A DNA stretch of 64,000 nt from Pyropia yezoensis (GCA_009829735.1 CM020619.1:3168590-3232589), one strand, 5' to 3'; shown: positions 32,212 to 43,367, counted from the first letter of the stretch. Notes: a model not told the origin generated them from the sequence alone. Translations and numbers: made by a program.

Positions 32212-32682
32212 TGTGGCAAAAACCACTCGCACACACGGCACCCAAGTTGGGGCGGTGCGCAAGGGCTGCCTCCCGTGTGGGGGGAACCGGAAGAAGTGCA
32301 AGTCGCACACTCTCTATCCCTGTTGTGGGGCAATCCCCCCACTGACAAACAAGAAGATGATGTGTGGGCCAACAGTTTCTTGGTCAGGACGGGGAAGCGA
32401 GGCCAAGCGCCGCTGTCCCTCCCCTTATCCCCCCAGGGCCCCCTCAGAATCTCGCCACTCAGAATCTCCCACCCCAGCACCTGCCCACCGGGCCACACGA
32501 AAATTCAAGACGATAAAATGCAGAAAACCCTCAAATCCAAGTTGGCTTTACTAGTAAGCTAACTATCCCAAACTTAGGGAATATGGACGCAAATGCAGGG
32601 GGAGGAACGGGTCGGGCTAGTGGCCTGCCGCCCCTTGCATGGCACGAGTTGCCCCCCCTACCTGGGGGTCAATACTGCCACA
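32212..32682 (-). repeat. 3' LTR of the gypsy element
   Basis: It begins TGTGGCAAAAACC and ends ATACTGCCACA, 471 bp. It is closely similar along its length to the copy at 46728-47196. It is the 3' LTR because the polypurine tract lies at its inner edge. Confidence 0.92.
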
Positions 32683-32696
32683 CTTCTCTCTCCTCA
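32683..32696 (-). other. Polypurine tract of the gypsy element
   Basis: Read on the minus strand, TGAGGAGAGAGAAG directly precedes the 3' LTR. A purine run at this place primes plus-strand DNA synthesis in LTR elements, so it fixes the element's orientation. Confidence 0.8.
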
Positions 32697-33017
32697 GTTC
32701 CGACCGACCCGGTCGGCCCTGCGAGGGGGCGTAGTAACGCACATCGCGGCGTTGGGGGCGCGACTTGCTGTCCCCCCGGTACGTCACGTGGACGTGAAGG
32801 CGGTCGCGTTGACCGCCCCTCTCCTCAAGCTTGCCCACTTGGCAGCTTGCTCTTATCGGTTCTCACCTCAGCACCACCAACACATCCTCTTCACCTTACC
32901 CTGGGCCGCCCCACGCTGGGGAGGCCACCCATCTACCCGCGATTCGAGCCCCCCTCAACTCGAGGTGGGTCTCGTGCGACTGCAACCAGGTCGTCTCTCC
33001 CTAACTTGGGGAGAGCC

Positions 33018-34961
33018 ATGGTGACCCCGGGGGTGGAGACTGACTCCCTGGATGAACGTATGGAGGACACGTCCTACTATGCAGCGCCCGCCGGGACTTC
33101 CGGCGGGGGCTCCGCGATCGCTCCGGGGGATGGGACTCCCGCGTCACCCGGCTTTGGGTTGGCGGCGGGATCTCCCCCGAAGACGGGCCGCGTTGTCCCA
33201 CGGGAGGCCTTGGGGCGGTGGTTTTACCCCGCTTGGCCTCTGTATGAGGAGGGGTTGACTGTTCTCCGCTGTGACCGACTTGGCACAGCGATGAGTCGTG
33301 TATGGGACCGCCTACGGGAGAAGTTCCCCCGTAGGATCGGGTTTCCTCCCGACTTCAAGACGGACCAGTTTGCCTTCCTTGATGAGGACGAGGTCGAGGG
33401 CGTGCAGCGGGCCAAGGCCATGGTGGACCGCGGGGGTACTATCCCGGGCACCGGCGACGTGCCGACCTTCACTTGGGACGCGGTGGCAACTCGCCCCCCG
33501 TACCTTCGCGATGTCGATCCGCACACTCATCACTTTGATGTGCGGATGGAGAAGGACTTCCGTCGAGGTCCCTACTTGGTAACCTCGGCTCAACTCGAGC
33601 TTCCGCAGCAGTCCCCTGCTAGCAAGGAGCAGTACTACCCTAAGAACCCCGAGTGGTGGCCTCAAGTTGAGGTCCCCTACGGGTTTCCGGCTTTACTTCC
33701 ACGGTTGCTCGATCACTTCGGCTCCACCATGTTGGCGGCTAGCCCGGACCACGTGGTGTTCGCCATGTTGGCAACCCAGTGGCTCCTCGAGGTCATGTCG
33801 ACCTGGGTGTTTTGTGCTCAGCGGCGGGGGATGCTCTGGCATCTCGCCCCCCGGCTTATCCAAGGTTTGGAACAGCTCACCCCTCAGCTAGTTGCTGAGG
33901 GGTGCTCATCAGGACAGCGCACTCTACTTGAGGATATGCTGCGTCTACATAAGCTCATCGAGTGGGAGAGCATCGAGCACAAGTTGCGTCGATCCTCTCG
34001 CGGGCCCAGGGACGATGGCACACTTCGCCAGTTCGTCTGGGTCGGTCGTGAACTTCACGACGGCCGTGTGGTACTTCAAGAGGGGCTAGGCATCGGGGAC
34101 TACCCGTATGCCCCGGGGGTGGAACGCCACACTGCGCCTCCCCCGGACAAGGCAATCGTGGTGGCCGTGCCCTCCTACGAGGGCTACGTGACTCAACCCA
34201 CTGCGGGGGCCCCGAGTAGGGGTCGCAGTTACTCTCGGGCTCCGCCAACTCGGCGAGCCCCTCCGCTTCCTCCTGTCCCTTTCCAGCCGCACAGGGACAT
34301 CCCGATAAGCGTTGCCGTTGAGTCGTCCACCCCGGTGTCCCCCAACTTGGGGGCCACCCTCCTTACGGTCTACGCCAAGTTCGTATTGCCGGCCACGCCC
34401 TAGACCTCCGAAATGATGATCACCACGTTGGTGCGCACCATTTCTTGGTTGCCCGCGTCGGCTGCAACCCTTCAAGCTTCAGAGACTCCTCAACTTGAGG
34501 AGCGCGTTCGTACTGTGGTGGCGACCGCGAGTTGCGCGTCGGTAGCGGGGTTCATGACGACCGAGTTGGCTCGTATTGGGTCAATTGAGCCCCAGCCAGC
34601 CCCACTTGGGCGTGGCAAGCGTCGGACGAGCCGGGCACACTCGCCTCCTCGCCGTCGTCGCCGTCACTCGCGGCGGTCTCCCTCCGTGTCGGAAGACGAG
34701 TTGTCTTATTCCATCACGGAGTCCTCTACCCCGTCGGAGACGGAGTCGGTCCGGCGTCTGCGTCGCCAACTTGCGCGCAAGACCAAGCAGAAGACTAGCC
34801 GCGGTCGTCGCCACTTGCGCGACCGTGAGGGGCGCGACGGTTCCGACTTGGAGCCGCCGCCCCCGCCGACGGGTGGGGAACGTTATCGGCATGGGTCTCG
34901 CCGCTCGCCTCCACGTGAGGGCGAGGGCCGTGGTGTTGGGGAGTCTAGCATGCGTGCCTAG
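33018..34961 (+). CDS. Antisense ORF in the gypsy element, one internal TAG
   Basis: This ORF lies on the strand opposite to gag-pol, between the chromodomain and the 3' LTR. ATG at 33018 (GAGCCATGG context) opens 461 codons to a TAG at 34401-34403; the same frame then continues to 34961, so an ancestral product of about 647 residues is possible. Codon use and amino acid balance look like protein, with many aromatic and charged residues (GRWFYPAWPLYEEGLTVLRC, WDRLREKFPRRIGFPPDFK, LLDHFGSTMLAASPDHVVFA). The part beyond the TAG is Arg/Ser-rich, like an RS tail, with SRRSPSVSEDELSY. I find no similarity to gag, envelope or any known domain. Some plant Tat-lineage elements carry antisense ORFs in the same place, but homology is not claimed. 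Confidence 0.65.
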
Positions 34962-35072
34962 TTGGCAGCTGCCTTTGATGTGAGAGTGTGTGGGCTAGGG
35001 CTGTAGTTAAAAACCACGCTGCGTACCACTTCGACTTGAAGCACTCTCTTGGCACTGTCACTCGGCCTTCCC

Positions 35073-35503
35073 TCATGTTGAGGGAGGGCAGTTAGGGTCG
35101 ATATCATTCCGGGCGCAGTATGCCCGGACCTTCTCAGCGGGAAGGTCCTCCACGTATTCCCACGTATCATCCTTCGCCTTATAGCCGAACCAACGCACCC
35201 TCAACATGAGGCGGTTAGTGTCCTCATCCCACCCGTGGTCGATGAACTTATCGAACACGTACTCCTGCGGGCCCTGTCTGGTCGCAGGTAGCGAAGGCAG
35301 GCGCCACGCTTTCAGCGCACGCACCCAAGCCGGGTTGCCTGCAGGAGGTGGTGCAACTTTTACCACGTCCTGTCCGTTTACTGTGCGGACTCCATCGTCA
35401 CTTTCGATGGTGAACCGCCGTCCATCTGTACGCAGGACCTGGTATGGCCCCTCGTCTGGAACACCAACTTACCCCCAGTTGGGGTGTGTGAGTGAGCCAG
35501 TAC
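35073..35503 (-). pseudogene. Gypsy integrase C-terminus with chromodomain
   Basis: Continuing from the integrase after a TAG (35504-35506, in place of a sense codon before VLAH) and a one-base frame change near 35,460, the chain reads PDEGPYQVLRTDGRRFTI, then a linker and a chromodomain: EYVFDKFIDHGWDE, LRVRWFGYKAKDDTWEY, then LPAEKVRAY up to the stop at 35073. The W-F-G-Y...D-D-T-W-E pattern is the aromatic cage region of retroelement chromodomains, which guide integration to methylated histone marks. It places the element among the chromoviruses. Confidence 0.85.
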
Positions 35504-36907
35504 CTAGTCACCCTGCTCGGGGACGTGCTTGGCGTTACGCACCTTTTTGTCAAAGGTACGCTTGTAGCGCTTTTGCGCTTTGTCCATCTCAGCCCTGACT
35601 TCAGGGATGAGTTTTTCGAGCCTAGCAGCGAACTCCGCCTTACTCTCAGTGGGAATAGGTGTACTGCCATCGGCCTCCCTAGTTCGGAACGGCCGCCGTA
35701 TGGCAATCGACCGCACGCGACGTGGGGTCACAAAAGCGAGGGGTACTTCCCCGGTAGATGAGTGAACCTGCGAATTGTAGGCAGTCGTAAGAATAGAAAT
35801 GTATTGGTCCCACGTATTCACGTGCTCACTCACATAGTGGCGCAGCTGTCGATCAATAGTTTTGTTGAAGCGCTCCACCTGCCCATTAGTTTGTGGGTGG
35901 TAGGGGGTCGCATAGTTTGCCTGAACCCCCAACATATCCAGCACTCCCTGAAACAGTACGGACGCAAGTTGCCGTCCATTGTCCGATAGTGTACTGTCCA
36001 GGATGCCATACGCGGCAACCCAGTGATCTAGGAAGGCTGACACGACCGACATGGCCGTGATCTCTGCCAGAGGGATCGCTCGCGTAAGTTTCGTGAAGCG
36101 ATCGCAGATAACCAGGAGGTACCGGTTGCCCTCCTCGGTCACTGGCAGGGGCCCAAGGATGTCCACTGCCAACGCGGCAAAGGGCTCCTTAACCGGGAAC
36201 AGCAGCATAGTCGTGGTAGGCCGCCGTTCCATCAGACGGTTTTGTGCACAACTTGTGCAGGCAGCCACCCAACTGTTGATGTCCACCACCATGGACGGCC
36301 AGTAGTACCTGGTCCTCAGGGTCTGGTACAGTTTACTAGACCCCAGGTGTCCACCTGTGGGAGCGTTATGCTCCCTCCCAAGAATACTGTCCTTGAGGGA
36401 TGCGGGGACGACATGTTGTTCGGTCCCCTGAATTACCCCCCTCCTCAAGAGGAGGCCATCGTCTCCGATGAAGAACCGCGTCTCCGCTACCGTATCTGGC
36501 GTATCCCTCTGCGACTTGCAGAAGGAGTCCTCGGCCTGGGCCTTCACCACCTCGTCCAGGGACAGGGGCAAGTACTTCTTGTTCCCTGGCGCCTCGGGGT
36601 CCAACGCCTGACCCGAGCGCGAGGCTACCCCCACGATGGGGATGTCATCTTCGACTGAGTTAGTGTCCAGCCCCTCGTTAGGTACCCGAGAAAGGCCGTC
36701 GGCAAGGGTATGTTGCCTGCCAGGCCGGTACTCAATATCGAAGTTGAAGGGTGCCAGTCGCACCCTCCACCTGTTGAGGCGTGTGTTCGTGCAATCCGTC
36801 TTAAAGATGAACTGCAACGTGCGGTCGTCACAGCGGATGAGGAACTTCTCACCCTCTAGGTAGTGACGAAGTGACGTCACCACCCACACCACTGCGAGTC
36901 CTTCCAA
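35504..36907 (-). pseudogene. Gypsy RNase H C-terminal part and integrase
   Basis: The 5' part matches the end of gypsy RNase H (LRHYLEGEKFLIRCDDRTL, then FDIEYRPGRQHTLADGLSR). The integrase follows with the HHCC zinc site (H in LGREHNAPTGGHLG, then WVAACTSCAQN) and the catalytic D,D,E: LAVDILGPLP, TLSDNGRQLAS and PQTNGQVERFN. The segment preceding it, joining to RT, has lost sequence: RT ends LDVDTSS and reading resumes in another frame with GLNSAEKNYG, so the start of RNase H is deleted. The frame ends at a premature TAG at 35504. Confidence 0.9.
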
Positions 36908-36939
36908 CTCGGTGACTCCATAGTTCTTCTCAGCCGAGT

Positions 36940-38527
36940 TCAGCCCCTTGCTGAGCTAGTATCCACGTCTAAGATGTAGTGGCCTCCCAACCTGGGAATA
37001 GCCAAAATAGGGGGCTTCAGCAGTAGATCCCGAAGAGTCTCAAAGAATTCCTGCTCCACCCGACTTGGGGGAGGCAGGTTCCTCGTTATCGTCGAGCTAA
37101 CTAGCTCATTCAGCGGCTTCGCCACCTTGGCGAAGCCCTTGGTGAAACGTCGGTACACGTTACACATCCCGAGGAAGCTCCTCATGTGGGTCTGGGTCCG
37201 GGGGTACTGAGCCTTACGGATGGCCCTCAAGTTCTTCTCGTTGACATTGAGGCGCCCCGGACGGACGACATGTCCCAAGTATTCCACCTCCTGAGTGAAG
37301 AGGTGGCACTTGCTCGCCTTCAGTGACACACCGGCGTCAGCGAGTAGCTTGAACACCTGACCAAGATGGCCAATGTGCTCCTCCGGACTTCGGGAGAACA
37401 CAATGATATCGTCTAGGTACACAAGACAGATCTGCCACAGTACTCCAGCCAGAATCATGTCCATGGCGCGCTGGAAAGTTGCCGGCGCGTTGCACAGTCC
37501 AAACGGTAGTCGTGTGCACTGGTAGGTACCACAGTGACAGGGAAAGGTAGTTTTATGCCTGTCTTCCGGGGCAATGGGAATTTGCCAATACCCCGCGTTA
37601 CAGTCTAGGGTAGAGAACACGTTTGCCTCCCCCAGTGAGTCCAGACAGTCGTCCATCCTAGGGAGGGGATAACTATCCTTCACCGTGCTCTCGTTAAGCA
37701 TATGATAGTCGATACAGAACCGTGGGGTCCCATCAACCTTGGGGACAACGACCACCGGACTCACCCACTCGGCGTTGCTGGGCTCAATCACATCGAGGGC
37801 CTCCATGCGAGCGACTTGCTCCTTGACGAGGGCCCTTGAACTGGGCTTTCCCCTCTACGGTTGTTGACGTCTAGGGGGTGCACCGGGTTTCAACTCGATC
37901 CGGTGTTCGGTGGCTCTCATGAGTCCCAATTGACCATCCCACAACTTGTGATATTGGTCCAAGAGGCGTTCAACTTGAACCCTCAACCTGGGTGGAACAT
38001 TCTCCATGTTCACATGGGGTCGAGGAGAGGCGGCCAGCTTGGCATGGTGCTTCTCCTTTCCGGGCTTCGGGTCGCTAGTCGCGCCCGAGTTGAGGGTGAC
38101 CGCTACTACTGGTCCCTCATGTTGGACGATATAACCGAACTTGGCTCCCGACTTGAAGTACTTGGGCGAAGAGCTCAGGTTCATCACCTGAATCCTCCAC
38201 GGGACTTCGGCTTTGGAGTCCATCGTGCCAGGGGCAACATGCACTGGGTGCTTGCGAGCAAGAGGGGGGTTAGGGTGCACCAACCCGTTCCCCGTATATA
38301 GTCAGTTACAACGTCAACATGCGCCACCGAGTTGGGGGGCAACGTGACCTTACGGGCTAAACGCAGGCTAGCAGTAATCCCTTCTCTCATGGAGAAGACA
38401 GGCTTCGACTGTGAGACTGTCACAGGAGCCACAGACTTTCCCTTACCAAGGATGGGGATGGTCTCCCCATTCATCAACTTGACCCAATACTCCGGGCCAC
38501 AAATCAGAGGCACTTGTGTTACAACAT
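36940..38527 (-). pseudogene. Gypsy reverse transcriptase with protease-RT linker
   Basis: RT motifs are clear: SPVVVVPKVDGTPRFCIDY, LPRMDDCLDSL, FSTLDCNAGYWQI, LPFGLCNAPATFQRAMD and the catalytic LVYLDDIIVFS (YLDD), then KCHLFTQEVEYLGHVV. Upstream, LMRATEHRIELKPGAPPRRQQP leads in the same frame through a TAG at 37855 into VKEQVARMEALDVIEP, where active elements read straight through. A frame change lies near 38,184-38,283. The 5' part (LGTPYVVTQVPLICGPEYW) starts at the boundary with the inserted tyrosine-recombinase element. Confidence 0.9.
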
Positions 38528-38545
38528 AAGGGGTACCCAGAAGCA

Positions 38546-38580
38546 GGGGTTGCATAGGCGTAGGGCCCGCGTGTGTGCCA
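38546..38580 (-). repeat. B2 copy of the split direct repeat
   Basis: GGGGTTGCATAGGCGTAGGG and the following CCCGCGTGTGTGCCA match the segment at 39061-39095 with about four mismatches in 35 bases. The rest of B2 is not clearly conserved. Confidence 0.65.
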
Positions 38581-38765
38581 GGTGACGTTACCATTTATTA
38601 GTTGAGCTGCAGAGCGAAAAAATCAATAAGAAGGTCCCTCGGGAGCAAGCCTCGCGAGCGACAACCGCACCGTGTGGGCGAGCCCACCGGGGCGAAGAAC
38701 ACCGGGCGTGCGCAACGCGCGAGCCCGACGCCAGGGTGGGAGGGCGGGTGGCGGAGAAGCAGCGG

Positions 38766-39065
38766 ACGTGGGGAGCCAGCGGGGGCTGCAGATGACGCGG
38801 GTGGCGTCGCCTTTTGGCCACTCCGGGGGCGAGGTCGGGACGGCCCGGCCGTGTGGCTGCGGCGCGGGCTGCTGCTCGGAGCAGCTGGTGCCACCGGAGA
38901 TCGATACCCGGCGGGACCTGATCCCATGCACTGCCCCACTTACTGGGAATTGGGAGCCAGCCCAACTCCCACCACGTGCACCATTGTTATTCCGTCCCTC
39001 TTCCCCCCCTCCAAACGGCGCCGCCCGGCGGAAAATAACCGTCGAACAGACTTGTACGGAGGGGT
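38766..39065 (-). repeat. A2 copy of the split direct repeat (300 bp)
   Basis: It is identical to 43446-43745 except at about five positions, at a constant offset of 4,680 bp. Weaker similarity extends some 18 bp further left. It contains TGGGAGCCAGCCC next to CACGTG near 38,975. Confidence 0.92.
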
Positions 39066-39095
39066 TACATAGGCGTAAAGCCCGCGTGTGTGCCA
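39061..39095 (-). repeat. B1 copy of the split direct repeat
   Basis: GGGGTTACATAGGCGTAAAG and the following CCCGCGTGTGTGCCA directly abut A2 and match B2 at 38546. The order B1-A2-B2 after the recombinase gene is diagnostic of split direct repeats. Confidence 0.65.
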
Positions 39096-39123
39096 ACCAG
39101 ATGGAGTACGCGCAGTCGCACCG

Positions 39124-40230
39124 CTAGCCCGGGCGGAGGCGCGCGAAAAAATACCTATCATAATCGGACGGGGTGACCAGCGGCGAGATGTAGCTGGTCG
39201 CCAACGTACGCTCCGTCGTCGCGCTCAGCGCGGCGATCATGCCGCGGGGGACGCCGGCGGCGTGAGCAGCGGTCGCTCCGCCGGCCTTCAGGGAGTGCGA
39301 CGCGTAGTAGGTCCCGACTGGGGGCGACGCGCCGAGGAGCGCCAGCTCTTGGCGCAGCCACGTCGTGAGGAGGGCCGATGCGCCTTGCGCGGCGCACGAC
39401 ACAAACACGTACGCCGATGGCGGGCGACCTGCGGCACGGTCCTTGGACACGAGCTGCCGCGGCAGCACGTGGGGGAGGTCCAGTGGGGAGCCAGGCCACG
39501 CTGGCATGGTGCGGGCGATCAAGCCCGCCCGGGCCTGGTCTTGTGCCGCTGTACCTTGTAGTGGGTGGAACCGTCCGCCCTCACATCAACGTCTTGGAGA
39601 CGGAGGCGCGTGATGTCGCCCGGTCGGCGCATCCACCAGAACTGGATGACCAATGCCTTCAGACGACGGCGCCGAGACGGCATCGAAGAGAGCGCCGCCG
39701 TGGCGAGACGCCACGCGAGCGCCGCCGGGAGGGGTGCACGGATCAGCTTGGTGACGGGCCGAAGGGCGACGTCGGCGCGCCGGAAGCCAGCCTTCGCCTC
39801 ACGCACAGGCGCATCGTCGCAGGGGTTGGGGAGCCCTGCGGCGAGGTGGCGCTTGCGGATAGCGGCCAGGGTGGGCTTCAGGGAGATGGATACCGTCGTG
39901 CCGCCGCGCCACAAGGAGCCAATAAAGGACAGGATGGTGAAGGTAGCGGCCGGCATGGGGCAGGCCTCAGTGGCGCCACAGTAGGCGGAAAGCTTGCTCC
40001 AGGCAGCGTCGTATCTGGCGGCGGTGCCGTCGACCACCGAGAAGTTGCGGAGCCAGCGGGCGGCAGCGGCACCAGCGCCTCCGCCGGGTTGGGCACGCGC
40101 CAGTGTCCGGTGCTGCGCGCGACGCCAGCGCGCACACGCCGGCGACTGTTGTGCGTGCGCGCCCGGAGGGAGCGGGAGATGGCTGCGGCGCGGCGCTTGT
40201 GCTGAGCGGCGCGGTCCAGGCCGCCCTTTA
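39124..40230 (-). pseudogene. Tyrosine recombinase of the PAT-like element, frameshifted
   Basis: The N-terminal SAM-like part (WLRNFSVVDGTAARYDAAW) and the first catalytic Arg region (WWMRRPGDITRLRLQDV) lie in one frame that stops at 39519. The catalytic C-terminus continues from about 39,530 in the next frame: LPRQLVSKDRAAG, then YYASHSLKAGGATAAHAAGV and TLATSYIS, ending at 39124. Tyrosine recombinases use R...HxxR...Y; here HxxR reads H-S-L-K, with Lys (AAG) for the second Arg. The frame change between KTRPG and LIARTM is a one-base shift and should inactivate this copy. Confidence 0.85.
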
Positions 40231-42313
40231 CAAACCGAAGCACCGCAAATCGCCAGCGTGGGTGTTTCGCCGGTCGTTGGGAGCGGCCGGAGGTGAGCAG
40301 TCCCGCCGTGACCGGCAACAAGTAGCCCTCCTGGGCTGCGGCCACGGCGGGTGCCCACCAAGGTTGCGCCACCCACACCGGCACGATGACGGTCGCCGTG
40401 GCCCTCTCGTCGACGACCTTGTTGATTACCCGTTCCACTTGGCTGAAGGGGGGATTGACCCAATTGTTCTCCCCCGCCCATGACACCGTGAAGGCGTCGA
40501 CCGCCTCGGTGCCTGGGGCGTACAGCCGAGAGCTGAAGCGGGGGCAGTGCGTGTTCAGAGGGGACGCGAAGCGGTCCACCGTGTGGCACCCATACCTTTG
40601 CTGCAACCCGTCGAACGCGGTGGCCGACAGACGCCAGTCCTCGCGGTCTGACTGGCGGGAGAGGACGTCCGCCCAGACATTGGCGACCGACGGCAGCCAG
40701 CAGGCTCGCAGGGTCACTCGGTAGTGCTGCGCGACTGCGTGGAGTTTGCGGAGCTCCTCCATCAGAGCCGGAGACCGGCTTGAAAATCCGTTGATGACGT
40801 GGAGGGCCACGCGACTGTCCACTCGGAGGTTGAGCAGTCCTTCTTGGCCCAACAGCTGGGCGCCGAATGCGAGCAGGCAAAAGCGAACCGCCGCGACCTC
40901 CTTCACGTTGATGTGCAAATTCCTCCGCGCCGCCGTGAACAACCCCGCCGCCGGCAGCAGATGTTGCCAGTGCCCGCCGCACCCGTACGGCGAGGCGTCC
41001 GTGGTGAGCGTGCCGAGGGTGACGGGCCACAGTGCCCGCCCCACGCCCGGCTCCCTGTCCAGCCCCGCAAACCAGTGGAGGTGTGCCACCGCTCCGGGTG
41101 TCACACGAGAGTGTCGCTGCGTCGGCCGCTGGCAGTCGTACAGGCGGCGGAGAAAGGACCGCGCCGATGGGATCGCCAGGCTGCACGACACGGCCAGCCC
41201 CGAAAAGCATTGCAAGGCCTTCGAGGTCACGCGGCGTGAGCACCGCCGCACCTCCTTGAGCATCACGCGGGCCCCGTGCACCACCTTTGCCAGACGTTCG
41301 GCCGGAAGTAGGACCAATCGACGCCGGGTGTCCATCAGAAACCCGACGAGGGGCAGCTGCTGCGTGCCTTCCGCGACTCCCTTGGAAGGGTGGACCTGCG
41401 CGCCCAAACGGTCGAAAAGCTGCATGATCTCCGTCCGCCCTTCCGTTGCGTCCGCCTTTGTTGACGGCGCCGCGTGGCGACCGGTCGCTGCGAAGTCGTC
41501 GACGTAGGCGTTGACACGGAACCCCCGCAGCCGCAGCGCCGCCACTACCGGCCGCATCACCTTTGTCCAAACCCTCGGGCTGAGCTTCATCCCGAACGGC
41601 AGCACCCGTGGCTCGTAAATTGCGCCGCACACCACGAAACGAAAGTACTTGCGATGCGCCGGCCACAGGCGCACGTGGTAGACCGCGTCCCGCACGTCCC
41701 AAGACACCAGGTGGTCGTCGGGGGCGAGGCGGGTGAGGAATGAGTCCAACCTCATGTACTTGAACAGTCGCGTCCGAATGTGCTCGTTGACTCTCCGCAA
41801 ATCCACCACCAGCCGCGGCTTGCCGCCGTAAACGACAAACGTCGGGGAGACCCACGGGGCCCCTGCGCCCGCTGCCTTGCTCAGCCGTGTGACGTACCCC
41901 GCCAGCACCCATCGATCCACCTCGGTGCGGCACCACTCCAGTTCCTCGTCCTTCATCGCGTACCCGAACGACCGAGTGGGCGGCGGCGTTCGCTCCCATG
42001 GCACCTTGAACCCGTACCGAATTGTGCGGATGACCCAGTACGCCGCCCGGATGGCGTTCCAGGCGCCTACCGACGCCAGCAGCGTGGAGAAGGGCGCGGC
42101 GGCGGCCGCAGCGTCGTCCGCCTGCTGCTGCCGCCGGGCGTGCCGCCGGGCTCGAGAGTGCGGCCGGCGGCGTTTGCTTGCCTTTGGGCGCGCCCCGCCC
42201 CCCGGCAAGCGAGGGGGCGGGACCGACCCCCGTGGGTGGCGGGGAGTCGGCAACGCCGTCTGACCGCCGGCGTTAGGCGCCCCTAGGGCGCCCCCCCTTG
42301 GGCGGTCTCCCAT
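39878..42313 (-). CDS. RT, RNase H and methyltransferase polyprotein of the PAT-like element
   Basis: This is a single open frame of 811 codons. RT motifs are AGAPWVSPTFVVYGGKPRL, VSWDVRDAVYHVRL, LPFGMKLSPRVWTKVM and the catalytic RVNAYVDDFAATG (YVDD). RNase H follows with LTTDASPYGCGGHW, then NLRVDSRVALHVI and NVWADVLSRQ. Next is a domain with GENNWVNPPFSQVERVI and VIVPVWVAQPWW, matching the adenine-methyltransferase-like domain typical of DIRS and PAT elements (NPPF as catalytic-like motif). The start region overlaps the end of gag by about 40 bp in another frame. The last 120 codons lie opposite the recombinase N-terminus and are probably not translated as such. Confidence 0.88.
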   Translation of the reverse strand: MGDRPRGGALGAPNAGGQTALPTPRHPRGSVPPPRLPGGGARPKASKRRRPHSRARRHARRQQQADDAAAAAAPFSTLLASVGAWNAIRAAYWVIRTIRYGFKVPWERTPPPTRSFGYAMKDEELEWCRTEVDRWVLAGYVTRLSKAAGAGAPWVSPTFVVYGGKPRLVVDLRRVNEHIRTRLFKYMRLDSFLTRLAPDDHLVSWDVRDAVYHVRLWPAHRKYFRFVVCGAIYEPRVLPFGMKLSPRVWTKVMRPVVAALRLRGFRVNAYVDDFAATGRHAAPSTKADATEGRTEIMQLFDRLGAQVHPSKGVAEGTQQLPLVGFLMDTRRRLVLLPAERLAKVVHGARVMLKEVRRCSRRVTSKALQCFSGLAVSCSLAIPSARSFLRRLYDCQRPTQRHSRVTPGAVAHLHWFAGLDREPGVGRALWPVTLGTLTTDASPYGCGGHWQHLLPAAGLFTAARRNLHINVKEVAAVRFCLLAFGAQLLGQEGLLNLRVDSRVALHVINGFSSRSPALMEELRKLHAVAQHYRVTLRACWLPSVANVWADVLSRQSDREDWRLSATAFDGLQQRYGCHTVDRFASPLNTHCPRFSSRLYAPGTEAVDAFTVSWAGENNWVNPPFSQVERVINKVVDERATATVIVPVWVAQPWWAPAVAAAQEGYLLPVTAGLLTSGRSQRPAKHPRWRFAVLRFVKGGLDRAAQHKRRAAAISRSLRARTHNSRRRVRAGVARSTGHWRVPNPAEALVPLPPAGSATSRWSTAPPPDTTLPGASFPPTVAPLRPAPCRPLPSPSCPLLAPCGAAARRYPSP

Positions 42314-43367
42314 CCTTGTCGTCCCGAATCCCGTCGGCGTAGCGCTCCCCGTGCCGCTTTGCGACCACGCGTACCACGCTGGCTGCTTGCGCCGTGGAGA
42401 GGTAATCCCACGCCGGAAAGTAGACGTCCTTGTCCTGGTTGTCGAAGACCAGCGTCCGCAGCGTCTCCGACGCCGCCGCGTCGTGGGTGGCCAAAGAAAG
42501 TACCTTGTACCGGGCGCTTACAAGTACAAACAACTGATGCACGGCCACTCGCGTGTTAACGTCAAACGCAGGGACTGCGTGGCCCTTGCGCGCCTGGGCT
42601 TCCTCGTGCAGCAGTTGGCGATTGTAGAGGTGCTGCACCCAGGCGGCCACGTTAAAGACGAACTCCAGCTCGTGCGCCGCCTTGCTGTGTACCTTGGCTT
42701 GGAGGCGCGCCTACCGAGTGTCCCCAGCAACGTCGAATGGGGTCGGGTATAGCCCACGCGCGTCCTCCGAAGGAGGGAGGAGAAAGCCCCGGATGATAGG
42801 GCGGGCAAAGCGAACCCGCCGGATCTCTGACGGATCAAACGCCGACTTTTACGGCGCTGGCCGGCCACGGGGCTGGTAGTCTTCGTCGCCTTGGTCCGAC
42901 TCGTCGTTGTCCAGAGGATCGTCGTCGTCCGAATCGTCGTCAGGATCTGAGGGCGGGGGAGGCGGGGGGTCCCCGCCGCCACCGCCGCCGCCGCCACCGC
43001 CGTTCCCGCCGCCGCCGCCACTGCCGCCCCCGCCGCCGCGACCACCGCCGGCGCCACTGCCGCCAGCGGCCCCGCCTCCGCCACCGTCGGTGCTTCCACC
43101 GCCGTCACCACCAGAAGGTGTGGGAGGGGGATTGTCGCTGCCGCCCCCGTCAGGGACGGCCTGTCCCTTGCCCTTGCGTCCGACGCCCCGCGCCAATGAC
43201 GTCACAGGGGGCGACACACAGGTGAGTAACAAGTAAAGGAAGGACAAGAAAAAGGGGTGGGGGCTGGTCGCTCCCACGTTAACCGTTGCCAAGGTGGCCG
43301 GCGCGGTCAGACAAAAGTCTGAGGTTCCGCTCCCCAAGGGGGGGGTAGGCGGTGAGATCGCCGCCAT
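42273..43367 (-). pseudogene. Gag-like ORF of the PAT-like element with two premature stops
   Basis: The ORF begins at ATG 43367 and has a Gly/Pro-rich acidic region (DDDSDDDDPLDNDESDQGDE). The frame is then cut by TAA at 42849-42851 and by TAG near 42,709, yet continues with clear protein sense between and after them: SAFDPSEIRRVRFARPIIRG, then KVHSKAAHELEFVFNVAAWV and LSTAQAASVVRVVAKRHGER, ending at 42273. This is the nucleocapsid-type protein expected upstream of RT. Because both stops fall in the same frame, they are point mutations rather than frameshifts. Confidence 0.75.

Noticed and set aside
31673..32308. Open frames within the LTR copies (for example a Cys-containing frame on either strand)
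   Set aside because: The same frames recur in all LTR copies, with stops and shifts between copies, and they lie wholly within LTRs. They are not treated as genes.
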